Shown here: positions 16,481 through 23,013 of the stretch, piece by piece
Layout: each line of letters begins with the position of its first letter
Position numbering within the stretch: position 1 is the stretch's first letter
NCBI GenBank assembly: GCA_964540975.1
Contig: CAZIOQ010000055.1
Coordinates: 1-38,060 of the forward strand
Source of the DNA: CAZIOQ01 sp964540975
GTDB taxonomy: Bacteria > Patescibacteriota > Microgenomatia > UBA12405 > UBA6130
Length of the DNA: 38,060 nucleotides
Direction of reading: 5' to 3'
The notes under the pieces: generated by a model
Seen by the model: only the letters and a program-made list of their open reading frames with translations
Databases searched by the model: none
Told to the model about the DNA's origin: nothing
Made by a program: the position numbers and the translations under genes

Positions 16481-17206
16481 TTAGGCGGGCAATTTGTCCC
16501 AAATATTAGTCGGACCTTCCTTTCTTTTTTGGTTTTCGATCGCTTCTTGTTTTTGGTGAATTAAAATTCTTATCTCTTCGACCATTTCTTGATTTTGGCT
16601 GATCCAATATCTTTCCTCCAAACGCTGAAGCAAAAACAGCTCAAAATGAGCAAGATTACCAGAGCGATTAACTGCCTCAAGGCTATCAAGGTATCTTTCT
16701 TTTTGGGAAGGCCAGATAATGATTGGTTTTAAGTCAAGTAGTTTCGCTACCAGATCAGCGAAAAGTCTGCCAGTACGGCCATTACCATCTTCAAAAGGAT
16801 GAATTCTGACAAAAATATAGTGGCTAAAAGCAACTGTTTGAATTTTTTTGGCTAAAGATTCCCTGGTTCGAGGAGCTGTTTTTAACGGTTCAATTTTGTT
16901 ATTTAAATCACTAACAAGTTCTCTCATTAGTTCAGGCACTCGCAGGTAATGGGGTGGGGTGACGCTGGCCTGAGAAATGCCCACATTACAAGTCCGATAT
17001 TTTCCGGTGGCACTTTCTGGCAAAATTCCATCCATAACCATAAAATGAATTTGTTTTATTGTTTCTTCGCTAATTGCTTCTTTTTTTCTTGCTATCCTAT
17101 CAGCATATTGCCATGCCCGATGAGCATTCTGAAAAGCTCTTATAGCTAATTTTTCTTGACCAAAAGGAAATTCAGGGGTTGGTTGGTTTGTTTGGATCTC
17201 CACCAT
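16481..17206 (-). CDS. fic: Fic family protein (AMP-transferase type)
   Basis: 241 residues. Fic proteins transfer AMP, or another phosphate-containing group, to target hydroxyls. The active-site loop HPFEDGNGRTGR (136-147) is complete, with catalytic His136, and the flap region with TGKYRTCNVGIS (67-78) is present. The (S/T)xxxE(G/N) self-inhibitory motif is seen in neither the N- nor the C-terminal arm, so control probably lies in a separate protein. The gene starts inside the 3' end of the small upstream gene (35-base overlap), as in class I Fic toxin-antitoxin pairs. ATG 17206 is chosen; five codons upstream a TTG is in frame. The target is unknown. Confidence 0.93.
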   Translation of the reverse strand: MVEIQTNQPTPEFPFGQEKLAIRAFQNAHRAWQYADRIARKKEAISEETIKQIHFMVMDGILPESATGKYRTCNVGISQASVTPPHYLRVPELMRELVSDLNNKIEPLKTAPRTRESLAKKIQTVAFSHYIFVRIHPFEDGNGRTGRLFADLVAKLLDLKPIIIWPSQKERYLDSLEAVNRSGNLAHFELFLLQRLEERYWISQNQEMVEEIRILIHQKQEAIENQKRKEGPTNIWDKLPA

Positions 17207-17417
17207 TATTATTCTTAGCAAATATTTTAGTCAATTGATCAATTGTTGAAGGAGACAAATCAAATTTTTCTTCAAGCATTCTTTTGAGGGTTTTTGAGGA
17301 AAGAAAGATGTTTTCTAAGGCTAAGTTAGCCAGGATCGCCGCTGCCTTTTCAAATTTTTCAAGCTCCTGAAGTTGATTTTGGTTATTGTGATCAATATCT
17401 TTTTCTTTGCTTAACAT
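17172..17417 (-). CDS. VbhA-like Fic antitoxin candidate
   Basis: 81 residues, mainly helical. It lies directly upstream of fic and overlaps it by 35 bases. In class I Fic systems a small partner such as VbhA places a helix with (S/T)xxxE(G/N) into the Fic ATP pocket. Here the matching position reads NLALEN (31-36), in a helix ILANLALENIFL, followed by two helices as in VbhA. The Ser/Thr is Asn; Glu and the final small/polar residue are kept. Length, order and overlap fit an antitoxin; the motif is one residue off the pattern. A TATAAT box ends five bases before the ATG. Function is inferred. Confidence 0.6.
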   Translation of the reverse strand: MLSKEKDIDHNNQNQLQELEKFEKAAAILANLALENIFLSSKTLKRMLEEKFDLSPSTIDQLTKIFAKNNNGGDPNKPTNP

Positions 17418-17422
17418 AACCT

Positions 17423-17428
17423 ATTATA
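17423..17428 (-). promoter_or_regulatory. -10 box of the antitoxin-fic operon
   Basis: TATAAT on the minus strand, five bases from the ATG at 17417. The -35 region is weak. This predicts leaderless translation of the antitoxin. Confidence 0.45.
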
Positions 17429-17487
17429 CAATATTTTGGCTAGATTTTCTTCTGATTTTTTAGTCTGCAATTGGTTTTGGGTGGCTT

Positions 17488-17883
17488 TCACTGTGGGTCA
17501 AGATGAAGCAGACTCTGCTTTGCCGGCGAGGAGGCAGTATTCTCCCTAGGCGCCAACCTGTTTTCGCCTCTTAGGTGGACGGATATATTAGGTTTCCAAA
17601 AATGGGATTTTAAATCAACCTGGAATTTGCCAATAAATTTTATTTCCTCTTTTTTTAATTTTTCTTTTTGGGTTTTTGCTCCGCCGAAGCTGTAATTTTT
17701 TGCCAAAAAACCAAAGCGATTAATTACCCGATGACAAGGAATATTTTTATCTTTATTGGCATGAAGTGCCCAGCCGACAATTCTTGAATCTTTGATTCTC
17801 AAAGCTTTGGCAATTTCTCCGTAAGTAGTTACTTTGCCTTTGGGAATTTTGGCAACTAAATTGCGAATTTTTCTAAAAGTCAT
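17488..17883 (-). CDS. MGMT/Ogt-type DNA-binding-domain protein
   Basis: 131 residues. It consists of only the C-terminal domain of O6-alkylguanine-DNA alkyltransferases: VAKIPKGKVTTYGEIAKAL (about 10-28, recognition helix), VGWALHANK and the active-site block PCHRVINRFG with its Cys (about 49). Short proteins of this kind can be true transferases or alkyltransferase-like proteins; the Cys is kept, so repair activity is possible. The last 30-35 residues (from about NISVHLRGENRL) run through a 38-bp dispersed repeat and look like added sequence, not a normal domain end. Promoter unclear. Confidence 0.85.
   Translation of the reverse strand: MTFRKIRNLVAKIPKGKVTTYGEIAKALRIKDSRIVGWALHANKDKNIPCHRVINRFGFLAKNYSFGGAKTQKEKLKKEEIKFIGKFQVDLKSHFWKPNISVHLRGENRLAPRENTASSPAKQSLLHLDPQ
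17546..17583 (+). repeat. 38-bp dispersed repeat, copy A
   Basis: Begins CTAGGCGCCAACCTG and ends TTAGGTGGACGGA. It matches 24353-24390 at 33 of 38 positions, and all five differences are transitions. The inner CGCCT-CTT-AGGTG part can pair with one G-T. It lies inside the 3' end of the MGMT-like gene. Confidence 0.7.
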
Positions 17884-17962
17884 TAATTTTTACAAGATCA
17901 TATCTATCTAAATCTAATCTTTAAGGTTAGAATTTTCTCACTCAGACCCATTTTTTACCCTA

Positions 17963-18157
17963 TCACCTTAAGGCAGACACGATGCCTCTCGGTTCAGGAC
18001 ATCTTTTGAGGTCTTCCCGGGTGAGCGAGAGCTTTTCCGTTCTGTATTCCTCTTCAATCTCAACTGGGCCTACCCCTGGGTCACCCTTATGTCGCCCACC
18101 TAACTCTGATTCCCCTGACGGTTGAGTATTCTCAAGAACTCTATCTCTTTCTCTCAT
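17963..18157 (-). CDS. Small uncharacterised protein with a strong ribosome site
   Basis: 64 residues, highly charged and Gly/Pro-rich at first (ENTQPSGESELGGRHKGDPG), then a helical part (RTEKLSLTREDLKRCPEPRG). No relative recognised. It has one of the few good Shine-Dalgarno sites in the window, AAAGGAG, about ten bases before the ATG, and a TATAAT box some 50 bases upstream. Its codons are clearly richer in G and C than the neighbours, which suggests a different origin or a carried-in gene. It sits between the MGMT-like gene and the mobile-DNA scar. Confidence 0.45.
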   Translation of the reverse strand: MRERDRVLENTQPSGESELGGRHKGDPGVGPVEIEEEYRTEKLSLTREDLKRCPEPRGIVSALR

Positions 18158-18229
18158 TGTTGATTATCTCCTTTGTCGGGTATATATCTGACATCTTCTA
18201 ACCCTTATTATATCATCTAGTTTCTAAGG

Positions 18230-18430
18230 TTGGAAAGGTACATCCAGAAGATGAGAAACATCACTGACGGTTCTCACTCAAACTATGTCAACGATGAAAA
18301 GGAGAAAAGATATATTCTCACTGCCATAGATTATCTCCATAAGATTGGTTATGCCAGAGTATACAAAATGGCTTCTTCTTTGTCTGCTTTTGATTTTCTT
18401 TTGAGATTAAATGTTTTGGGTGTTGGTTAA
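18230..18430 (+). pseudogene. Transposase (rve-type) remnant
   Basis: An open stretch whose middle, RYILTAIDYLHKIGYARVYKMASSLSAFDFLLRL, matches the region after the first catalytic Asp of IS481/IS3-type transposases (compare FTAIDF...YTKASSSTAKDCLLRL in the IS at 24.6-25.6 kb). The start and end are missing and the upstream part is out of frame. It is a dead fragment of an element different from that IS. Confidence 0.55.
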
Positions 18431-18442
18431 AGGAAAAATTGC

Positions 18443-18631
18443 CAACTCCATTTAAGCCATGCTTTTTCCTACATCCAGGCTGAAGTGATTGCTGCTTATC
18501 GAAGAATGAAGAGTTTTAATGTTCGTTATCCTTTTGGTCTTGACGATAATGGTCTTCCCACAGAGAGGCTAACGGAGAGAGAAGAAAAAAATAGACCCCT
18601 TTCAGACTGGAACGGGAATTTTTCTGGTTAA
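18443..18631 (+). pseudogene. valS: Fragment of valyl-tRNA synthetase
   Basis: In one frame: QLHLSHAFSYIQAEVIAAYRRMKSFNVRYPFGLDDNGLPTERL. This is the class I signature region of ValRS of the DDNGLPTER type, with HLSH standing for the HIGH motif. Only about 50 codons remain, preceded by a stop and followed by unrelated sequence to the TAA at 629-631 of this kilobase. It cannot be functional; a real valS must lie elsewhere. It abuts the transposase remnant, so it was probably moved or left by a rearrangement. Confidence 0.75.
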
Positions 18632-18713
18632 AACTGGAATAGATCTTCAAGCATCTCCACCTGGTAACTCGATCAATGGCAGGATACTAATAAAGTTTCC
18701 CCGGGAGATGCTG

Positions 18714-18844
18714 ATAGGTTACGAAACATTTTAGACATTGAGTAATTTGGATCATTACGCCAGGGTTTATCCTCTCTTTGGGTTTTAAATCACCCTTAGA
18801 CTACTTGTTTGAGAAAGGAGGGATGTCTAAAAAGTCTGTAACCT
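18714..18844. mobile_element. MITE-like repeat, copy A
   Basis: 131 bp, identical to 24403-24533 except at two positions. Two bases in, the ends form an imperfect inverted repeat of about 22 bp (AGGTTAC.../...GTAACCT, with TTTTAGACAT inside each arm). No transposase is encoded. No clear target duplication is seen. It ends five bases before the -35 box of the riboswitch gene. Confidence 0.7.
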
Positions 18845-18849
18845 AATGC

Positions 18850-18877
18850 TTGACTTTTTTTGGAAAAATTCTAAAAT
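18850..18877 (+). promoter_or_regulatory. Promoter of the riboswitch transcript
   Basis: TTGACT (18850-18855), 16 bases, TAAAAT (18872-18877). Transcription should start near 18884, just before the aptamer. This is one of the strongest promoters in the window. Confidence 0.65.
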
Positions 18878-18894
18878 GAAAACAGTTTAAAATT

Positions 18895-19037
18895 AAAAAT
18901 TGGTTTGAGCCACTGGCCAAATTTTGGCTGGGAAGGCTCCTTGTCTTTTTGACAAGCAGGGGAAACTGGCGAAATTCCAGTACTGTGCCGCAGCGGTATT
19001 GTCCGAAGACCGACCAATTTTTTATCCCGAGCAGGAT
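18895..19037 (+). ncRNA. Cobalamin riboswitch-like leader with rearranged order
   Basis: A 10-bp closing stem, AAAAATTGGT (18895-18904) with ACCAATTTTT (19013-19022), holds: (1) GAGCC/GGCTC (18907-18939) around a CACTG...TGGGAAG internal loop and a GCCAAA/TTTGGC hairpin; (2) hairpin CTTGTC/GACAAG (18940-18956); (3) the B12-box core GGGGAAACTGGCGAAATTCC, then a CTG/CAG hairpin and GCAGCGGTA; (4) GTCCGAAGACCGACC. Blocks 3 and 4 closely follow the E. coli btuB leader. Block 1 is normally inserted between them, in the P6 extension; here it comes first. After the closing stem, ATCC-CGAGCA-GGAT (19024-19037) hides the ribosome site AGGA, and its loop can pair with the core hairpin loop TGCCG (18986-18990), matching the usual L5-L13 contact. 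This implies control of translation. Ligand binding is inferred. Confidence 0.75.
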
Positions 19038-19039
19038 TT

Positions 19040-20059
19040 ATGAGCAAAGAAAATTTAGCTTGCGACCCAAAAAAATTTAAGGACAAATCTTTAAAAGAAA
19101 TTACCCTTGATTTGGGTTATTATGCTGCTGAACATGGTTTTTCTCCGGAAAATCTTGGCCAAAAAGGAATTTTTCTTATTGGTTATCAATATCTTGCCCA
19201 TCCCCCAAAAAACTCATTCTTAGCAATCAACCCATATGACAACCAACCATTGGCTAAAGATGTCAGAGACATGTTTGATACCACCAGCCTCCGGGGTCGG
19301 TTAGAAAAACAAGGATTTGAAAAACTGGTGGCAAAAATTTTTTCCTCTCCGCCAAAATCTTTTTTTATCTGGATTAGTCCTCCTGATCCCTATCCTTGGC
19401 CAAGGATTTATTTCGGCCAACTGGATCAGAAAAACGAAGATGGCAGTTTTTCTGTTGATGCTTTTGATTTTAACAATGATTTTAGCCAAGAAGAACTGGC
19501 GGCGATTTTATCTTTTTTTGACCCAACAATCAACCCAACAGTAACCAAAGATTTTATCTTAAATCCAGTGATTATTCCTAACCAGGAAGAAAAAACTTTT
19601 GTTGATCTCTTGACGCAAATCGAGACAGTGGTGAGACAAAAAAGAAAGGAGGAGAAAATTTTGATTCATCGGGTTCCTTTTAAGGAAGTAAAAAACCAAC
19701 TCAAGCATTTGGTCTGGCAAGAAAAATTAAAACAATTCAAAGTCCAAGGCGAATATCACAGCCAAATTATTTATCAGGCAATAAAAAATAACCGTTATCA
19801 TCAAGCCTTGTTGGCAGTAGCGGATTTTGAAATTGCCATCGCCAAAAAAGGTGGCTTTTTTGCTCCTGATTCAAGTTGCGGAAGAGCAATTTTCCAATTT
19901 TTAAATCAAGGCTTTAATTTAAGAGGTTTGCCCACAAGAGGAGTTTTCCTCAACCTAGAGCCTTTTCGATCAACCTGTCCAATTTGTGGCCAGCCGCTGC
20001 CAAAACCAATAGCAATAGGCGAATGCTGCCCTTGGTGCGGGACAGAAAGAAGATGTTGA
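19040..20059 (+). CDS. Uncharacterised zinc-ribbon protein under the riboswitch
   Basis: 339 residues, soluble, no signal or membrane segment. The family is not recognised. The C terminus has a zinc ribbon, CPICGQPLPKPIAIGECCPWCG (two CPxCG knuckles, about 314-335). The middle has a helical, Lys-rich part (VRQKRKEEKILIHRVPFKEVK). It starts at ATG 19040, four bases after an AGGA that the riboswitch hairpin can mask. None of the usual B12-controlled products (transporter, Cob/Cbi enzyme, MetE, ribonucleotide reductase) is visible. It could act in use or handling of cobalamin, or in a process with a B12-independent alternative; neither is shown by the sequence. Confidence 0.75.
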   Translation: MSKENLACDPKKFKDKSLKEITLDLGYYAAEHGFSPENLGQKGIFLIGYQYLAHPPKNSFLAINPYDNQPLAKDVRDMFDTTSLRGRLEKQGFEKLVAKIFSSPPKSFFIWISPPDPYPWPRIYFGQLDQKNEDGSFSVDAFDFNNDFSQEELAAILSFFDPTINPTVTKDFILNPVIIPNQEEKTFVDLLTQIETVVRQKRKEEKILIHRVPFKEVKNQLKHLVWQEKLKQFKVQGEYHSQIIYQAIKNNRYHQALLAVADFEIAIAKKGGFFAPDSSCGRAIFQFLNQGFNLRGLPTRGVFLNLEPFRSTCPICGQPLPKPIAIGECCPWCGTERRC

Positions 20060-20066
20060 ATTTGAT

Positions 20067-21659
20067 TCAGTCAAGAGAGGCAAATTTTTGCTTAATTAAC
20101 TTAAGATAAAAGTTAGCTTTAAAGGGATCATTTTTTTGTTGATAAAGAAGGACTAAATTTTCATAAGCCTGAAGATAATTAGGATTAATTTCAATTGTCT
20201 TAAGCCAAAATTTCTCTGCCTGGTTAAGATTGCCTTGTTGATAATAAACCAGGCCAAGGTTAAAATAGGCGCGATCATAAAGGGGATTGATTGCAAGCTC
20301 TTTTTTGAACTCTTCTTCTGCTTGAGCAAAGAGCTTTTTTTCAAGATAAATCACCCCCAAATTGTTATGAGCCATTGGCTCTTGGGGATTTAAGGCTAAT
20401 GATTTTTTATATTCTTCCTCTGCTTTGTCAGTTAAGCCTGCCAAAAAATACATTACCCCTAAATTCCGATGAGCCAGAGGATGGGAAGGAGAGCGGGTAA
20501 CTGCCTCTTGCCAAAAAATCATCCGGTTTTTGAATTTTTCGCTCTGGCGAAAGGTGATTGAAGATAAGATGAGAATGATTGTTAGGGCCAAGAGAAGATG
20601 AAGTTTGTTTTTGGCAGAAAAAATTTTTAAAGGTTTTGTTTCTGCCAAAACAATCAAAAACCCAATCAAAGACAAATAAATTCGATGTTCATATAGAGAA
20701 AAACTAGCCTCAAGTTGGATTAGATTGGGAATTGAAAACAGAAGAAACCAAGAAAAACCAATCAAAAGACGGTTTAGTTGTTTGTCTTTGGTCAAGAAGA
20801 TAAGGATGGTTAAGAGGAGAAGGGCAAAAAGACCATAAGAAAAAGTGGTTTCTTTTAAAGTTGGCAAAACAGTTAAATTGAGAGGAAAAACAATTTTGCC
20901 TAAAAATTGAATTGTTGCTGGCAAGTTTCTAACAACAGAGGAAACAACATCGGCAAATCCGTAATCTAAGGGATTTTTTAAGCCAAAGCTTCTTAAGATA
21001 AACCAGAAAAACAAAATTATCAGCCAGCCTAAAAAAAGCAAAAGCAATCGGGGAGTAATGATTCTCTCTTTTTTCATTAGCCAAAGATAGAGCAGGGCTA
21101 ACATTGGTATCACCAAGGCTGATTCTTTAGTCAAGATAGCTAAGCCAAAAAGCAAAAGATGGTAAAAATAATCTTTTGTTTGGGATTTTTCAAAAAATTT
21201 GAACAAAAAGATAAAGCTTGAGAGAACAAAAATCGCCAGGAGAGAATCGTTTCTGCCCGGAATCCAAGCCACTGCTTGAGTTAAGACTGGATGGACAGTA
21301 AAAATAAGGGTTAGGAATAAAGCCTGATCGCAGGGGTATTTTAATCTTTTTAAGAAAGCGAAGACCAGGCAACTGGCGCCAAGATGAAGCAAGACATTGA
21401 CCAGATGATAACCCCAAGCCGAAGTGCCGCTCAATTGGCTGTTTAAAATAAAAGAAATGGTTAAAAGCGGCCGATAATAGGCAGTTGCTTGAGTGTTTAA
21501 AAAAGCATCGTGAGCAAAAGCAGCCAAAATATTGGCTAAATTTTTTATAAAATAAAAATTATCTAAAATCAAAACATTATCATCGAGATAGGTAAAATCA
21601 AAAAATAAAGTCTTAAAATAAAGCAAAAAGCCGACCAGGATAATTATTAGGTACCCCAT
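20067..21659 (-). CDS. Membrane GT-C-like protein with C-terminal TPRs
   Basis: 530 residues from ATG 21659. The N-terminal two thirds has about ten membrane helices. An early loop with YLDDNVLILDN (about 22-32) and FTVHPVLTQAVAWIPGRND are typical of TMTC/DUF1736-like and related GT-C glycosyltransferases, which use polyprenyl-linked sugars on the outer membrane face; the acidic DD in the first loop is the usual catalytic position. From about 395 come three to four TPR repeats (AHRNLGVMYFLAGLTDKAEEEYKKSLALNP and the following copies). It probably glycosylates surface proteins. The longer frame to 21704 has no support. It is convergent with the riboswitch gene. Confidence 0.8.
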   Translation of the reverse strand: MGYLIIILVGFLLYFKTLFFDFTYLDDNVLILDNFYFIKNLANILAAFAHDAFLNTQATAYYRPLLTISFILNSQLSGTSAWGYHLVNVLLHLGASCLVFAFLKRLKYPCDQALFLTLIFTVHPVLTQAVAWIPGRNDSLLAIFVLSSFIFLFKFFEKSQTKDYFYHLLLFGLAILTKESALVIPMLALLYLWLMKKERIITPRLLLLFLGWLIILFFWFILRSFGLKNPLDYGFADVVSSVVRNLPATIQFLGKIVFPLNLTVLPTLKETTFSYGLFALLLLTILIFLTKDKQLNRLLIGFSWFLLFSIPNLIQLEASFSLYEHRIYLSLIGFLIVLAETKPLKIFSAKNKLHLLLALTIILILSSITFRQSEKFKNRMIFWQEAVTRSPSHPLAHRNLGVMYFLAGLTDKAEEEYKKSLALNPQEPMAHNNLGVIYLEKKLFAQAEEEFKKELAINPLYDRAYFNLGLVYYQQGNLNQAEKFWLKTIEINPNYLQAYENLVLLYQQKNDPFKANFYLKLIKQKFASLD

Positions 21660-21686
21660 TTTATTAAATTCAAAAATCAATCCGCC

Positions 21687-21732
21687 CCGCCAGCTGGCGG
21701 TCAAATATCAAAACTTTAGATTAATTGTCAAT
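21687..21732 (-). promoter_or_regulatory. Promoter and 14-bp palindrome upstream of the GT-C/TPR gene
   Basis: On the minus strand, TTGACA (21732-21727), 17 bases and ATATTT (a poor -10). Just downstream is the perfect palindrome CCGCCAGCTGGCGG (21687-21700), very GC-rich for this region: an operator or leader hairpin. Confidence 0.45.
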
Positions 21733-21735
21733 TTT

Positions 21736-21765
21736 TCTGGCAGAGCCAGATCTCGCTTCGCGAGA
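21736..21765. repeat. Two abutting perfect hairpins
   Basis: TCTGGC-AGA-GCCAGA (21736-21750) and TCTCGC-TTC-GCGAGA (21751-21765) directly join, each with a 6-bp stem and a 3-base loop. There is no T-run in the direction of the GT2 transcript. Beyond them, 21780-21870 is low-complexity sequence built on GAAAATT-like units. Confidence 0.5.
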
Positions 21766-21880
21766 CAATGACTCAATTTTTAAATAAGCAAAGCTTGTTT
21801 CTAACAAAATAAATGAAAATTATTAAATTGAAAATTCAATGAAAATTGAGAATTGAAAAATGAAAATTTAACTAGTAATA

Positions 21881-22633
21881 CTATATTCTAAATTCTAAAT
21901 GAATGAGTCTTTTTAGTAAATATTTCCCAGCGACTAAAAGAGTTCCCAAGCCATATTTTAAACTCCGCTTAAAATTAATCGAGGAGGCTTCGGGAAAATA
22001 GCGCACCGGAACAGGGATTTCGCCAATTCTAAAACCTTTTTCAATGATTTGGAACAAAATTTGGCTGTCAAAGACAAAATCATCAGAATTTTTTAGAAAA
22101 TCAATATTCTTCAAAACCTTTCTTTTGTAAGCTCTCATCCCAGTATGCCATTCGGAAAGGTTATAACCAGTGACCAGATTTTCAATAATGGTTAAAAATC
22201 GGTTGCCAAAATATTTATATAAAGGCATTCCGCCGGCTAAAGCCTCTTTTCGGCTTCTAATTCGTGATCCTAACATGACATCAAAATAGCCTTCGGCAAT
22301 AAACTCCACAAAATATTTGATTAATTTTGGGTCATATTGGTAGTCCGGATGAAGCATCACAATAATATCCGGTTGGTGTTTTAAAGCTAGGGTATAGCAA
22401 GTTTTTTGGTTAGCACCATAGCCTTTGTTTTGGGGATGCTTAAAAACGGTTAATTTTAATTTTTTGGCTAATTTGACCGTTTGATCACGGCTAGCGTCGT
22501 CAACCAAGATTATTTCATCAACATATTCTTTTGGGATTTCAGCGATTGTTTTTTCAAGGGTCTTGGCGGCGTTATAGGCAGGCAAAACGACGATTGTTTT
22601 GGATTTTTTAAAAGAATTAATCGTGATTGCCAT
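21881..22633 (-). CDS. GT2 family glycosyltransferase (DPM1-like)
   Basis: 250 residues, a cytoplasmic GT-A fold. VVLPAYNAAKTLEKTIAEIP (about 15-34), EIILVDDASRDQT (about 40-52), NKGYGANQKTCY and MLHPDYQYDP (the DxD-like position reads HPDYQYD) match polyprenyl-phosphate sugar transferases of the dolichol-phosphate mannosyltransferase type. There are no membrane helices after the domain. The product, a sugar-phosphate lipid, would suit the GT-C-like protein encoded next downstream on the same strand, which needs such a donor. A -10-like TATTAT lies 11 bases before the ATG. Confidence 0.88.
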   Translation of the reverse strand: MAITINSFKKSKTIVVLPAYNAAKTLEKTIAEIPKEYVDEIILVDDASRDQTVKLAKKLKLTVFKHPQNKGYGANQKTCYTLALKHQPDIIVMLHPDYQYDPKLIKYFVEFIAEGYFDVMLGSRIRSRKEALAGGMPLYKYFGNRFLTIIENLVTGYNLSEWHTGMRAYKRKVLKNIDFLKNSDDFVFDSQILFQIIEKGFRIGEIPVPVRYFPEASSINFKRSLKYGLGTLLVAGKYLLKRLIHLEFRI

Positions 22634-22708
22634 AAATTTAATTTATAATAAGCGGTTTTCAGGAATGAAACAAGAGGAGTTTAGTTTTGTTAAAATTAAA
22701 GGGCTAAA

Positions 22709-22981
22709 ATGAAAGAGCGGTCAGAAGGCAGGAATCCGGAAGAAATTCCGGTAAAAGATTTAAGTCAGGACAGCAGGGTAATCCTGATTTCTCCTTTTCC
22801 TTTTAACGAAAGGGACTCCCGGTTTCATTTGACGGTTGAGGTTAGTGGGGAATTTATTAAGCGGTTGGATAGAGTAATAAGGGAAAATCGAAAAAAAGTG
22901 GTGGTTACTGTTGGCGAAAACGGTGTTTTGCTTGCCCAAACTTTTCCAATTACTCCAAAAACCATCCCTGGACCAATTTAG
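22709..22981 (+). CDS. Small uncharacterised protein (90 aa)
   Basis: Not recognised. It is soluble, with a likely beta-rich core (SRVILISPFPFNERDSRFHLTVEVSG, then KKVVVTVGENGVLLAQTFP) and a Pro-rich end. A TAAAAT (22691-22696) lies 12 bases before the ATG. It ends 32 bases upstream of the nucleotidyltransferase gene, which has its own promoter-like boxes. Confidence 0.6.
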   Translation: MKERSEGRNPEEIPVKDLSQDSRVILISPFPFNERDSRFHLTVEVSGEFIKRLDRVIRENRKKVVVTVGENGVLLAQTFPITPKTIPGPI

Positions 22982-23001
22982 AGGACAGGAGAAAATGATG
23001 T

Positions 23002-23007
23002 TAAAAT
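23002..23007 (+). promoter_or_regulatory. -10 box of the nucleotidyltransferase gene
   Basis: TAAAAT, six bases before the ATG at 23014, with TTAGAG (22978-22983) 18 bases upstream as a weak -35: a leaderless arrangement. Confidence 0.5.
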
Positions 23008-23013
23008 TTGTTA

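Noticed and set aside
18230..18430. A 66-residue intact protein
   Set aside because: The sequence matches the middle of a transposase with both ends missing; kept only as a pseudogene.
21812..21868. GAAAATT-like low-complexity stretch as a CRISPR or iteron array
   Set aside because: Units are irregular in length and sequence with no spacers; best read as AT-rich drift.
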